A stretch of DNA of 64,000 nucleotides, taken from assembly GCA_028288705.1 (NCBI GenBank), contig JAQBNH010000016.1, positions 1 to 64,000 on the forward strand, read 5' to 3'. A model generated the notes under the pieces. It saw only the letters and a program-made list of their open reading frames with translations, ran no database searches and had not been told where the DNA came from. The stretch's first letter is position 1. The number at the start of each line of letters is the position of its first letter. The DNA is from Ferruginibacter sp. (GTDB lineage Bacteria; Bacteroidota; Bacteroidia; Chitinophagales; Chitinophagaceae). This document shows, piece after piece, positions 53,613 to 62,154 of this stretch. The position numbers and the translations under genes were made by a program.

Positions 53613-53831
53613 TTATTTATACCTGAAAATGATTCTTCCCCTTGTTAAATCATAAGGGCTCATTTCCACGCCTACTTTATCTCCCGGCAAGATCCTGATA
53701 TAATGCATCCGCATTTTACCTGAAATTGTCGCCAGGATCTCATGACCATTCTCCAGTTTTACCTTGAACATAGCATTGCTTAACGCTTCTACAATTGTTC
53801 CGTCTTGTTTAATAAGTGCCTGTTTAGCCAT
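53613..53831 (-). CDS. infA: Translation initiation factor IF-1
   Basis: A 72-residue S1-like OB-fold protein. [52 protein letters not shown] (in conserved blocks) and [12 protein letters not shown] are IF-1 hallmarks. It binds the 30S A site during initiation. Here it is the first gene of the operon, with a promoter 13 bases upstream of its ATG, instead of following secY and map. Confidence 0.97.
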   Translation of the reverse strand: MAKQALIKQDGTIVEALSNAMFKVKLENGHEILATISGKMRMHYIRILPGDKVGVEMSPYDLTRGRIIFRYK

Positions 53832-53844
53832 AAATTTCGGAGCG

Positions 53845-53880
53845 CAAAGATAAGAGGAAATATTTAATTATTAACCAAAA
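53845..53880 (-). promoter_or_regulatory. Promoter of the infA-rplQ operon
   Basis: On the minus strand TTG (53876-53878) is followed after 23 bases by TATCTTTG (53845-53852), an exact TAnnTTTG box. The box ends 13 bases before the infA ATG. This is the best-formed promoter in the window and makes infA the first gene of the transcript. Confidence 0.75.
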
Positions 53881-53915
53881 AATACTGATATTACAGAATA
53901 AAATGGCATAATCAT

Positions 53916-54593
53916 ATGAAAATATTCACGTTTGCGGCGTTGCTCGCCAGTTTTCTCGTTGTATCCTGCAGTAAATCCGATGATACTTCCCCTGTAAGTC
54001 CTTCAGCCTCGGTTTATATGACCACAGCTTCCGGAAGCGGTTGGGATTACCAGCAAACCAACAATACTCCACCACCCGCAACCAGCTTATATTCAGTCAC
54101 TTCTACCACGAGGGACACGGTCGTAAGCGGGCGAAGCTACCATGTTTATACCAATTCTACCAGCGGAACTTCAGAATATTATTATATTAATGGAAGTGAC
54201 TATTATACTTACCAAAGCCTGCCTGCGGATCTGGGCGGGGTGAAAGTGGAGAATCTCTATTTAAAGGACAATGCATCTGTAAATACGAGCTGGAGCCAAA
54301 ATTTCAACATTACCTATATGGGCCTGCCACTTGTGGTGACCATGGTAAACACGATTAAGGAAAAAGCGATTTCAAGAACAGTGAACGGCATTACCTATAC
54401 AAATGTCATTCATGTAGACAGTAAGATTTCCGTTGGCGGCATTCCGGCGTCCGGATTGACGACAGACATCCAGTCTTACTACGCGCCCAAAGTTGGCCTG
54501 ATAGAAAACACTACGAAAGTTACCCTGAATTATCTCGGCCTGGTAAACAATACGGATCTGAAGACGATCCTGCGCGGGACGAATATTCCTTAA
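53916..54593 (+). CDS. Hypothetical lipoprotein
   Basis: A 225-residue protein whose N-terminus MKIFTFAALLASFLVVSC ends in a lipobox (VVSC, Cys18), followed by SKSDDTSP, an acidic stretch typical of Bacteroidota surface-exposed lipoproteins. The rest is Ser/Thr/Tyr-rich and beta-predicted with no recognisable catalytic motif. Function is unknown. It is divergent from the infA operon; the OmpA-family gene converges on it with a 10-base gap. Confidence 0.8.
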   Translation: MKIFTFAALLASFLVVSCSKSDDTSPVSPSASVYMTTASGSGWDYQQTNNTPPPATSLYSVTSTTRDTVVSGRSYHVYTNSTSGTSEYYYINGSDYYTYQSLPADLGGVKVENLYLKDNASVNTSWSQNFNITYMGLPLVVTMVNTIKEKAISRTVNGITYTNVIHVDSKISVGGIPASGLTTDIQSYYAPKVGLIENTTKVTLNYLGLVNNTDLKTILRGTNIP

Positions 54594-54603
54594 GATTTAT
54601 ATT

Positions 54604-55320
54604 TTAGTCGGCAGATAGGATCTTTACCTCGGTGCGGCGGTTTTGCGCGCGCCCTTCTGCAGAACGGTTGTCTGCAATCGGAACAGTCATGCCGTAACCC
54701 TTTGCAGTTACACGGTCGGGATCAATGCCTTTCGTGAGCAAATAAGCGCGAACCGTATTGGCCCTGTCCAGGGATAAAGACAGGTTACTGGCCGCCTTGC
54801 CCACATTATCTGTATGGCCTCCGATCTCGATCTTCTCATCATCCTTCCTGTTTAAATAAGTCACCAGCTCATCCAACACCGCGTAAGAGGATTCTTCCAA
54901 AGTAGCTTTTCCTGTTTCAAAATTACAGTCGTCCAGCACAAAAGTTTTAGCCGGCTGAAACTGGATGTTCACTTTAAAGGCATTTTTGTAATAAGCATTT
55001 CCCTGCGTGGCGGGAATATCCAAAACATTATAACTCGTTGAATCTTTAAAGCCCAGGATAAAGATTTCGTATTTATCTCCTGCCGGTAAACGCACCGTGA
55101 ATTTTCCCTGGTCATCTGTGAGCCCCTGGTATTCTTTTAGATTAGCCCCACTTTTAAAAACGATGATCTCGTTGGCGCGGAGGTTATTTTTAAAATCAGT
55201 TACAACAACATCCACTGGCGCATCTTTAGGAATAGCAGCATTCTGAACCGTTCCATTCTGGGAAAAAGCCGCAGTTGTGAACAGGAAGATGGCGGCGATA
55301 GCGATAATAACTTGTTTCAT
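54604..55320 (-). CDS. OmpA-family peptidoglycan-binding protein
   Basis: The ATG at 55320 gives 238 residues with a signal peptide ending AAFSQ. Residues ~35-120 look like an Ig/carboxypeptidase-regulatory-like domain (NEIIVFKSGANLKEYQGLTDDQGKFTVRLPAG, here in two parts). The C-terminal OmpA domain has FETGKATLEESSYAVLDEL, GGHTDNVG, LSLDRANTVRAYL and AEGRAQNRRTEV, the residues that hold diaminopimelate. It anchors the envelope to peptidoglycan. Confidence 0.9.
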   Translation of the reverse strand: MKQVIIAIAAIFLFTTAAFSQNGTVQNAAIPKDAPVDVVVTDFKNNLRANEIIVFKSGANLKEYQGLTDDQGKFTVRLPAGDKYEIFILGFKDSTSYNVLDIPATQGNAYYKNAFKVNIQFQPAKTFVLDDCNFETGKATLEESSYAVLDELVTYLNRKDDEKIEIGGHTDNVGKAASNLSLSLDRANTVRAYLLTKGIDPDRVTAKGYGMTVPIADNRSAEGRAQNRRTEVKILSAD

Positions 55321-55416
55321 ATCTGGATATATTTTCAATGAGGTAATTAAAGATAATGACAATTAAGAAACATCAACCTGTTAAAAATATTGCCAATCGG
55401 CGCGGCTTTTTATCCA

Positions 55417-56556
55417 CTATAACCGTTGTTGAAGCCGGATAACCATTTCCGCTTTCCAGCTGTTGAAATCGCCCTGCTGAATATGGAGACGGGCCTGTTT
55501 CACCAGCCAGAGATAAAAAGAAAGATTGTGCACGCTGGCGATTGTAAGGCCGAGGTATTCCTGGCTTTTCATCAGGTGGCGCAGGTAAGCTTTTGTGTAA
55601 TAATTACTCATCGGGCAATCAATGCCGTCATCGATCACGGAAAAATCTTTCTCCCATTTCTTATTGTCAATGTTGATCACGCCATTGCTGGTGAACAACA
55701 TCGCGTTACGCCCATTGCGCGTCGGCATCACGCAATCAAACATATCCACCCCCATGCCGATCGCTTCCAGGATATTCCAGGGCGTACCCACACCCATAAG
55801 GTAACGTGGTTTTAAATCCGGCAGATGCGCACAACAGAGCGCACAGATCTCGTACATCTTCTCTATGGGCTCACCCACACTCAACCCGCCTATCGCATTT
55901 CCTGTTGCTTCTTTTGATGCAATGTATTCGCAGGAGAATTTACGCAGGTCATGGTGAACGCCACCCTGTACGATCGGGAAAAGATTTTGCGTATACCCGT
56001 ATTTGTCAGGCGTGCTGTAGAACCGCTCAACGCAGCGATCCAGCCAGCGATGCGTTAACTCCATGGAAGTTTTCGCGTAATTATATTCACTGCCTCCGGG
56101 CGGGCATTCGTCGAACGCCATGATAATATCTCCGCCGATGATGCGCTGGATATCCATTACTTTCTCCGGGGAAAACAAATGCCTGCTGCCATCAATATGA
56201 GATTGAAAAGTAACGCCTTCTTCTTTGATCTTCCTGGTGCCGGATAAAGAGAACACCTGGTAGCCACCGCTATCTGTAAGGATTGGCCTGGGCCAGCCGT
56301 TAAATTTGTGCAGACCGCCCGCAGCTTCCAAAATCTCCAGGCCCGGACGTAAATAAAGATGATAGGTATTGCCGAGGATGATTTCAGCTTTCACTTCATC
56401 CAGTAACTGCTGCTGGGTCACAGCTTTTACGCTTCCTACGGTTCCTACCGGCATAAAAATCGGTGTAAGGATCTCACCGTGATCTGTGCTGATCTTTCCC
56501 GCACGCGCGCTGGAATTCGTATCCCGGTGCTGTAACTCAAACTGCAATGCTGCCAT
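55417..56556 (-). CDS. tgt: tRNA-guanine transglycosylase (queuine tRNA-ribosyltransferase)
   Basis: A 379-residue TIM-barrel enzyme. GNTYHLYLRPG, LTDSGGYQVFSL (with the catalytic Asp) and GGLSVGEP, then DMFDCVMPTRNGRNAMLFT with the nucleophilic Asp, are TGT signatures. It swaps G34 for preQ1 in tRNAs with GUN anticodons. The zinc site is unusual: only one of the three canonical cysteines (CxCxxC) remains before AYLRHL, while the later His in VHNL is kept. Such loss may be normal for this lineage. Confidence 0.94.
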   Translation of the reverse strand: MAALQFELQHRDTNSSARAGKISTDHGEILTPIFMPVGTVGSVKAVTQQQLLDEVKAEIILGNTYHLYLRPGLEILEAAGGLHKFNGWPRPILTDSGGYQVFSLSGTRKIKEEGVTFQSHIDGSRHLFSPEKVMDIQRIIGGDIIMAFDECPPGGSEYNYAKTSMELTHRWLDRCVERFYSTPDKYGYTQNLFPIVQGGVHHDLRKFSCEYIASKEATGNAIGGLSVGEPIEKMYEICALCCAHLPDLKPRYLMGVGTPWNILEAIGMGVDMFDCVMPTRNGRNAMLFTSNGVINIDNKKWEKDFSVIDDGIDCPMSNYYTKAYLRHLMKSQEYLGLTIASVHNLSFYLWLVKQARLHIQQGDFNSWKAEMVIRLQQRL

Positions 56557-56578
56557 CTCCTGTTTTTTTTAAACGGCG

Positions 56579-56586
56579 CAAAGATA
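56579..56586 (-). promoter_or_regulatory. -7 promoter box for tgt
   Basis: TATCTTTG on the minus strand is an exact TAnnTTTG box, 22 bases before the tgt ATG. Confidence 0.6.
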
Positions 56587-56639
56587 AATTTTTCACGGGC
56601 TTCTGCCATAAGATTGATTTTAAAGCAGCACCGAACGCT

Positions 56640-56647
56640 TATTTTTG
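56640..56647 (+). promoter_or_regulatory. -7 promoter box for the GT2 glycosyltransferase
   Basis: TATTTTTG is an exact TAnnTTTG box ending five bases before the ATG, so the transcript is probably leaderless. The same 8-mer with nearly the same spacing precedes kdsA. Confidence 0.55.
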
Positions 56648-56652
56648 CAGCC

Positions 56653-57789
56653 ATGCATTTACCAAAACTCCTACTGCTTCACTGGCAGTTGCTGCTATTC
56701 CTATTTTTTTCACTGATCGCTTTCATCCAGGTTTTTTACCAGCTTTTTTTCTTCAGCCGGTTGGCGTTTTTCAAACCAAAGCAAAAAACCGTTTCACAAA
56801 CTCACCCCGTCAGCGTGATTGTTTGCGCCCGGGATGAGGCGGCAAATCTTGTCAATAATTTACCCGGCGCGTTGGTGCAGGAATATTCCACCACGCATGA
56901 AGTGATTGTAGTAAACGACAATTCTTACGACGAAAGCAAATACATCCTGGAAGAATTTAAAAAAACCTTTCGCCAGTTGAACGTTGTTGAATTAACGCAG
57001 GAAGCAAAAATGATTCCCGGCAAAAAATTCCCGCTCAGCATCGGCATTAAAACAGCAAAGCATGAGATCGTGTTACTTACGGATGCCGATTGCGTACCAG
57101 CCAGTGAACACTGGATAGCGAAGATGCAGGATGCCTATCACGAAGACACGGAGATCGTATTAGGTTATGGGGCTTATCACAAGAAAAAAGGCTTGCTGAA
57201 TAAACTGATCCGATGGGAAACATTTCATTCTGCATTGCAATACCTGAGCTACGCGCTGGCAGGCATTCCATACATGGGCGTGGGAAGAAATTTATCTTAT
57301 AAAAAAATCGTCTTCTTCCGGCACAAAGGTTTTTCTGCGCACAACAATATTCCCGGCGGTGATGATGATTTATTTATTAACCATGCGGCAACGAAAACGA
57401 ATACGAGGATCAATATCGACCCCGAAAGCTTCACGCTTAGCAAACCTGCAACAAGCTGGCAACAATGGCTGACCCAGAAAAAAAGACATTACACTACATC
57501 CAAATTTTACAAGCCACTGCATAAATTCCTGCTTGGCCTGTACGCCCTGAGCCAGTTTTTATTTTATCCTTTGCTGATCAGCAGTGCGATTTTTTATAAC
57601 TGGCAATATGCACTTGGCATCTTTGTTATCAAAACACTATTGCAAGGGATCGTGTATTCAAAAGTGATGAATAAACTTGGCGAAAAAGACCTGTTTCCGC
57701 TTTTCCTTTTCTTCGATCTCTGGATGTTTGTGTATTACCTGATGTTCGCACCTGCACTCGCTAAAAAACCGAAACCAACCTGGAAATAA
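56653..57789 (+). CDS. Membrane glycosyltransferase family 2 protein
   Basis: The ATG at 56653 gives 378 residues. An N-terminal hydrophobic segment (about residues 6-38) is followed by a GT-A domain: VSVIVCARDEAANLVNNLP, EVIVVNDNSYDES, VLLTDADCVPASEHW with the DxD-like Asp residues, and GGDDDLFINHAA with the catalytic acidic cluster; QQWLTQKKRHY resembles the QxxRW motif of processive enzymes. Three C-terminal hydrophobic segments follow. It probably makes a surface polysaccharide or glycolipid. rsmG starts 14 bases downstream. Confidence 0.88.
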   Translation: MHLPKLLLLHWQLLLFLFFSLIAFIQVFYQLFFFSRLAFFKPKQKTVSQTHPVSVIVCARDEAANLVNNLPGALVQEYSTTHEVIVVNDNSYDESKYILEEFKKTFRQLNVVELTQEAKMIPGKKFPLSIGIKTAKHEIVLLTDADCVPASEHWIAKMQDAYHEDTEIVLGYGAYHKKKGLLNKLIRWETFHSALQYLSYALAGIPYMGVGRNLSYKKIVFFRHKGFSAHNNIPGGDDDLFINHAATKTNTRINIDPESFTLSKPATSWQQWLTQKKRHYTTSKFYKPLHKFLLGLYALSQFLFYPLLISSAIFYNWQYALGIFVIKTLLQGIVYSKVMNKLGEKDLFPLFLFFDLWMFVYYLMFAPALAKKPKPTWK

Positions 57790-57803
57790 TTTACCTTAGT
57801 TCA

Positions 57804-58439
57804 ATGGATATCTTAAAAAAATATTTTGCAGATTTTACGCCTGATCAGGAAAAGAAATTTGCTGCGTTAAAAGAATTATACCAGGAATGGAATGAAAAGA
57901 TCAATGTGATCAGCAGAAAAGATCTTGATAATTTTTACCTGCATCATGTGCTGCACTCTTTATCCATTGCCACGAAATTTAATTTTGCACCAGGCATGGA
58001 GATCATGGACCTGGGGGCAGGTGGAGGCTTTCCGGGCGTGCCCCTGGCGATATTTTTCCCGGAAACAAAATTTCACCTGGTAGATAGTATTAATAAGAAA
58101 TTGAAAGTGGTGAACGAAGTTTCCACTGCACTTGGTCTAATTAATTTAACAACGCAACATAGCCGTGCGGAAGAGATTAAAAACAGGCAGTTCGATGTCG
58201 TTGTGTCAAGGGCTGTGGCGCCACTCAAAGACCTTTGGCGCTGGAGTAAACCATTGATCAGGAAAAACAAAACTGCCGCGGGAACCGACAAGCCAAATGG
58301 CCTGATCTGCCTGAAGGGCGGTGACCTGAGCAATGAAATATTTGAAAGTGGCTGCAAACCATTTGTCTGGGAAATAGAAAAGATCTTCCCGGAACCTTAT
58401 TTCGAACAGAAATATGTTCTGTATCAGCCCATTAAATAA
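57804..58439 (+). CDS. rsmG: 16S rRNA (guanine(527)-N7)-methyltransferase
   Basis: A 211-residue Rossmann methyltransferase. EWNEKINVISRKDLDNFYLHHVLHSL is the family N-terminus in two pieces, IMDLGAGGGFPGVPLAIFFPE the SAM-binding motif, VDSINKKLKVV the second loop and VVSRAVAPLKDL the catalytic region with conserved Arg. It methylates G527 in the 530 loop; its loss is known to give low-level streptomycin resistance. It lies 14 bases after the GT2 gene. Confidence 0.95.
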   Translation: MDILKKYFADFTPDQEKKFAALKELYQEWNEKINVISRKDLDNFYLHHVLHSLSIATKFNFAPGMEIMDLGAGGGFPGVPLAIFFPETKFHLVDSINKKLKVVNEVSTALGLINLTTQHSRAEEIKNRQFDVVVSRAVAPLKDLWRWSKPLIRKNKTAAGTDKPNGLICLKGGDLSNEIFESGCKPFVWEIEKIFPEPYFEQKYVLYQPIK

Positions 58440-58494
58440 AAACTACCTCTTTAGGGTATAGGCAGGTTGCTCAATTTCATCAAAATTTGCTCAA

Positions 58495-59127
58495 ATGAAA
58501 ATACCTGTTGCCATAGTTGAAGACAATAACGATATCCGTGAAGCCCTGGAACATATCGTAGAACTCTCACCTGATTACGAACTCTCCTGCTCCTGCATAA
58601 GTGGTGAAGATGCGCTCGTAAAACTACCGATCTATCTCCCGAAAATTGTCCTGATGGATATTCACCTCGGTGGCGTTAATGGCATTGAAGTCGTGCGGGA
58701 ACTAAAACTTGCGCATCCTGAAATGTTGTTCATGATGTGTACCATTTACGAAGAAGATGAAAAAATATTTGAAGCATTGCGCGCAGGTGCAAGTGGATAT
58801 ATCATCAAAAAAACCACACCCGTGAAATTGCTGGAAGCCATTCACGAATTATATGAAGGCGGCGCCCCGATGAGCAGCCAGATCGCAAGGAAAGTGGTGT
58901 CTGCATTTCAAAATAAACCGGTTGCAGTTACAGATAACAGCCTGGATATTTTGTCTAAAAGAGAAATGGAAATTTTACAAATGCTCTCCACCGGGCTTGT
59001 TTATAAAGAGATCGCGGAAAAATTATTTATCAGTTCTGAGACCGTACGCAAACATGTGTACAGCGTCTACGGAAAATTACATGTGGGCAATCGTGTAGAA
59101 GCAGTAAACAAATTCTTCGGCCGTTAA
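58495..59127 (+). CDS. NarL/FixJ-family response regulator
   Basis: A 210-residue regulator. Receiver features are VEDNNDIREAL, VLMDIHLGGVNG with the phosphoacceptor Asp, and YIIKKTTP with the Lys. The LuxR-type helix-turn-helix (LSKREMEILQMLSTGLVYKEIAEKLFISSETVRKHVYSVYGKL, conserved blocks only) completes it. No histidine kinase is adjacent, so it is an orphan here. It is divergent in sequence from the regulator at 31980. Confidence 0.92.
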   Translation: MKIPVAIVEDNNDIREALEHIVELSPDYELSCSCISGEDALVKLPIYLPKIVLMDIHLGGVNGIEVVRELKLAHPEMLFMMCTIYEEDEKIFEALRAGASGYIIKKTTPVKLLEAIHELYEGGAPMSSQIARKVVSAFQNKPVAVTDNSLDILSKREMEILQMLSTGLVYKEIAEKLFISSETVRKHVYSVYGKLHVGNRVEAVNKFFGR

Positions 59128-59148
59128 AGTCATGGAAATGGTTCTATA

Positions 59149-59178
59149 AAAAAAGATCCCTGGTTGGGGATCTTTTTT
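59149..59178. terminator. Bidirectional Rho-independent terminator
   Basis: A 12-bp stem (AAAAAAGATCCC/GGGATCTTTTTT) with a 6-base loop lies between the convergent response regulator and M1 peptidase genes and can serve both strands. Confidence 0.9.
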
Positions 59179-59195
59179 ATTAAGCTAATTTCTTA

Positions 59196-61133
59196 CTACC
59201 ATTTTATATCGAGCAGGTTATTTCTGCGTTCGGTATCCGCCATACGTTTCGAAGGATCTATTTCCACTTTAACCAACTCACTTAATTTATGGTTTACTTC
59301 AACAACATAAGTTGGATGCGTCCATTTCCATTCTTCATGAACAATAAATTTCTCCGCCGGATGCTCGTTCGCTTTTGCGCCAAACATCAGGTTTAGCGGC
59401 ATATTGTGCATTTCTGTTGATCCGTCTTTAAATGTCAGGCGCAGATCTATTGGCATTGGTATCTTGCCAATTCTTTTCAGCCTGATCTTCGATACGCCGC
59501 CTTCTTCCCACAAACTATCGATCGCATAATTAATGGTTTTTGTTGTACTCACCCAGTATTCTTTATACCAGTCTAATTGAATACCACTCACGTCTTCGGC
59601 CACACGAATAAAATCTGTTGCATTGGGATGCTTAAAACGCCAGCGGTTATAATACTCGAGTAAGATCTTATCCCGAACCGAAGCACCCACAATGTATCCG
59701 AGTTGCGACATAAACACTTCGCCTTTTGAATAAGCAGCAGCGCTGTAAGCATTATTGTTTTCGTAATGATCCGCATGTGTTGTGATGGGTTCTTCGAGGC
59801 CGCTTTTCACCAGGTTGAAATAACTGCTGTAAGAGCCGGCATGTTCTTCGGGGAGTGCCTCCAGTGCATCTTTTAAATCTTTGTTATCCGGCCGGCGCGC
59901 TGCAGCATCCCGGTATGCCTGGATGGAAGGGCGTTTGTAATAAAACTCAGAAACGAGATCTTCCGCATAGCTCGTAAAACCTTCATCCATCCATGGATAC
60001 AGACTTTCATTGGTGCCCATCATCATCTGGTACCAGCTATGCATCCATTCATGAAATACAGTTCCCAGTGAAGGCCCGTTAATCAGGGTTGCCATCGGAT
60101 ATTCCATCCCGCCATCACCGCCCTGGATAAAGGAATATTGCGGGTAAGGATATTTACCAAAATTCTTTTCAATAAATGGCAGCGCAGTTACTGCAGCATT
60201 GGCAACAGTTTCCCAAAGCGAATCATTCTTCGCATCATTCGGTTTAAAATTATACACCACGTGCAATGTCGTGGTTGGCGTTTTCCGAACGAGGTGACGA
60301 TAATCCGGATCAGCTGCCCAAACAAAATCATGAATATTATTTCCAACGAAATGCCAGCTGCGTTTGTCCGCAGTCGTTGACTTTAATTCTGTTCCTGGTT
60401 TATCATATCCCCAGCCGATTTCAGTAGCATTAACGAGAACCCCTGTTCCGGCCAGTTTGTAATCTTTATTTATTTTGATCGTAACATCATAGTCACCCCA
60501 TACGCCGTAAAATTCACGCGCCACATATGGCGTCGGATGCCAGCCTTCATAATCATATTCGCAAAGCTTCGGATACCATTGACTCATGCTGTAGCGCACA
60601 CCCGTCGTAGGGTTATCACGTCCACTGCGGCGTATTTGTAAAGGAACCTGTGCTTCAAACTCCATTTCAAAAACGACTTTTGACTTTGGAGCGATCGGCT
60701 TTGTCAGGTTTACTTCCAGGATGGTTTCATGATATTTAAATGGTTGTGAAACACCATTCATTTTTAAGGAGATGATCTTCTGATAACCGATCTCTTCCGG
60801 GGTAAGTTTCGAAATCCGATCCTTCACACGCGCATCCCAGTCCGGACGACCATTGTTTAAATTCTTTCCCAGTTCCTGGCTGCGGATATCCATACTGCTA
60901 TTGGGCTGAAATGCATTCCAGTAAAGATGGTAAAACACTTTTGACAGCTTATCATTTGAGTTGTTGCTGTACTCCAGCTTTTGTTTGCCGGTAAAACGAT
61001 TGGTTGTAGCGTTAACGTCAACCGACATCGTGTATTTAACACGCTGTTGCCAACGATCTGGCTGTGCAATAGTACTCAGCGCGAGGAGCAATGTAGCGGA
61101 TAAAAAAAAGCTGGTCTTTTTGATCATAGTCAT
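59196..61133 (-). CDS. M1-family metallopeptidase (aminopeptidase N-like)
   Basis: A 645-residue exported peptidase with a signal peptide (ending TIAQ). HEWMHSWYQMMMGTNESL begins the zinc motif, with HExxH and the third ligand Glu 18 residues on in WMDEGF; GGDGGMEYPMATLI supplies the GxMEN-like exopeptidase motif as GGMEYP. The sequence follows the gluzincin plan of N-terminal beta domain, catalytic domain and C-terminal part. It is predicted to act in the periplasm on oligopeptides. GGMEYP differs from the classical GAMEN. Confidence 0.92.
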   Translation of the reverse strand: MTMIKKTSFFLSATLLLALSTIAQPDRWQQRVKYTMSVDVNATTNRFTGKQKLEYSNNSNDKLSKVFYHLYWNAFQPNSSMDIRSQELGKNLNNGRPDWDARVKDRISKLTPEEIGYQKIISLKMNGVSQPFKYHETILEVNLTKPIAPKSKVVFEMEFEAQVPLQIRRSGRDNPTTGVRYSMSQWYPKLCEYDYEGWHPTPYVAREFYGVWGDYDVTIKINKDYKLAGTGVLVNATEIGWGYDKPGTELKSTTADKRSWHFVGNNIHDFVWAADPDYRHLVRKTPTTTLHVVYNFKPNDAKNDSLWETVANAAVTALPFIEKNFGKYPYPQYSFIQGGDGGMEYPMATLINGPSLGTVFHEWMHSWYQMMMGTNESLYPWMDEGFTSYAEDLVSEFYYKRPSIQAYRDAAARRPDNKDLKDALEALPEEHAGSYSSYFNLVKSGLEEPITTHADHYENNNAYSAAAYSKGEVFMSQLGYIVGASVRDKILLEYYNRWRFKHPNATDFIRVAEDVSGIQLDWYKEYWVSTTKTINYAIDSLWEEGGVSKIRLKRIGKIPMPIDLRLTFKDGSTEMHNMPLNLMFGAKANEHPAEKFIVHEEWKWTHPTYVVEVNHKLSELVKVEIDPSKRMADTERRNNLLDIKW

Positions 61134-61208
61134 TTTTTGTGGAGCATAAATTTCGGGAAAAATATAGTTGGAAACAGCAAAGATGAAGCCGTTCCTGTAA
61201 AAGTTGGG

Positions 61209-61874
61209 TTATTCTTTGCCGGCAACAACAAGTACGATTTCGCCTTTAATGGATTTCGCATTAAAATGATCGTACACTTCCTGCAGGCTGCCACGTTTAT
61301 TCTCTTCAAACTTCTTTGTCAGCTCACGGCTGACGCAGCACTGACGTTCGGCACCAAAATATTCAATAAAATCTTTCAGCGTCCTGAGCAGCCGCATCGG
61401 GCTTTCGTAAAATACCATGGTTCGTTCCTCTTCTGCCATTCGTTTTAAAAAAGTCATGCGCCCTTTCTTCAGGGGCAGAAATCCTTCAAAGCAAAAGCTG
61501 CTGATGGGCAGCCCACTGTTTACGAGAGCCGGAACAAAAGCAGTTGCACCGGGAAGGCATTCTACGCGGATATCATTTTTTACACATTCCCTCACGAGCA
61601 AAAATGCCGGATCGCTGATGCCCGGGGTTCCGGCATCTGTGAGCAAAGCAATGGTTTTGCCGGCAACCAGTTGATCGGTGAGATGACCCACGATCTTATG
61701 TTCGTTGTGCTGATGATAGGGCGAAACAGGTTTCTGCACCTGGTAATGATTTAATAAAACTGAAGAAGTACGGGTATCTTCTGCCAGGATAAGGTCGACA
61801 GATTTAAGGATTTCGACCGCACGAAAAGTGATATCTGCCAGGTTACCGATCGGTGAAGGAACAATATATAACAT
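61209..61874 (-). CDS. rsmI: 16S rRNA (cytidine(1402)-2'-O)-methyltransferase
   Basis: A 221-residue tetrapyrrole-methylase-fold enzyme. YIVPSPIGNLADITFRAVEILK is the N-terminal signature in the family, LILAEDTRTS the next block, ALLTDAGTPGISDP the SAM loop and FEGFLPLKKGRM the RsmI hallmark. It 2'-O-methylates C1402 of 16S rRNA. It precedes no obvious operon partner; purS lies 32 bases upstream on the same strand. Confidence 0.95.
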   Translation of the reverse strand: MLYIVPSPIGNLADITFRAVEILKSVDLILAEDTRTSSVLLNHYQVQKPVSPYHQHNEHKIVGHLTDQLVAGKTIALLTDAGTPGISDPAFLLVRECVKNDIRVECLPGATAFVPALVNSGLPISSFCFEGFLPLKKGRMTFLKRMAEEERTMVFYESPMRLLRTLKDFIEYFGAERQCCVSRELTKKFEENKRGSLQEVYDHFNAKSIKGEIVLVVAGKE

Positions 61875-61906
61875 GCAGAAATATTAGTGAAGTGTAGCCT
61901 GACGAA

Positions 61907-62152
61907 TTAGTTGATAGAAACTTCGAACATTTCCATCACCGGATTGGCGAGTAGCTTCTGCGCAGCATCCGTTGCAATTTTCATCGCATCTTCTTTTGAC
62001 GCAGCCTCAATCTTAAGGTCGATATTTTTACCGATGCGCACATCATTCACTGCATCCAATTGCAAATTCTGTAATCCGCCTAACACGGCTTTTCCCTGCG
62101 GATCCAGCAGATCTTTTAACGGCATTACTTTAACCTGGGCTGTGAACGTCAT
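61907..62152 (-). CDS. purS: Phosphoribosylformylglycinamidine synthase subunit PurS
   Basis: An 81-residue protein matching PurS: FTAQVKVMPLKDLLDPQGKAVLGGLQNL (start of the domain, in two runs), VNDVRIGKNIDLKIEA and the C-terminal ANPVMEMFEVSI. With PurL and PurQ it forms the multi-subunit FGAM synthase of purine synthesis. Neither partner gene is in the window. It lies two bases downstream of pssA, on the same strand. Confidence 0.92.
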   Translation of the reverse strand: MTFTAQVKVMPLKDLLDPQGKAVLGGLQNLQLDAVNDVRIGKNIDLKIEAASKEDAMKIATDAAQKLLANPVMEMFEVSIN

Positions 62153-62154
62153 GA

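Noticed and set aside
58442..58455. TACCTCTTTAG shared between the leaders of aconitase and the response regulator at 58495
   Set aside because: An 11-mer shared twice within 64 kb may be chance; no flanking similarity extends it. Kept only as a remark under the aconitase leader.
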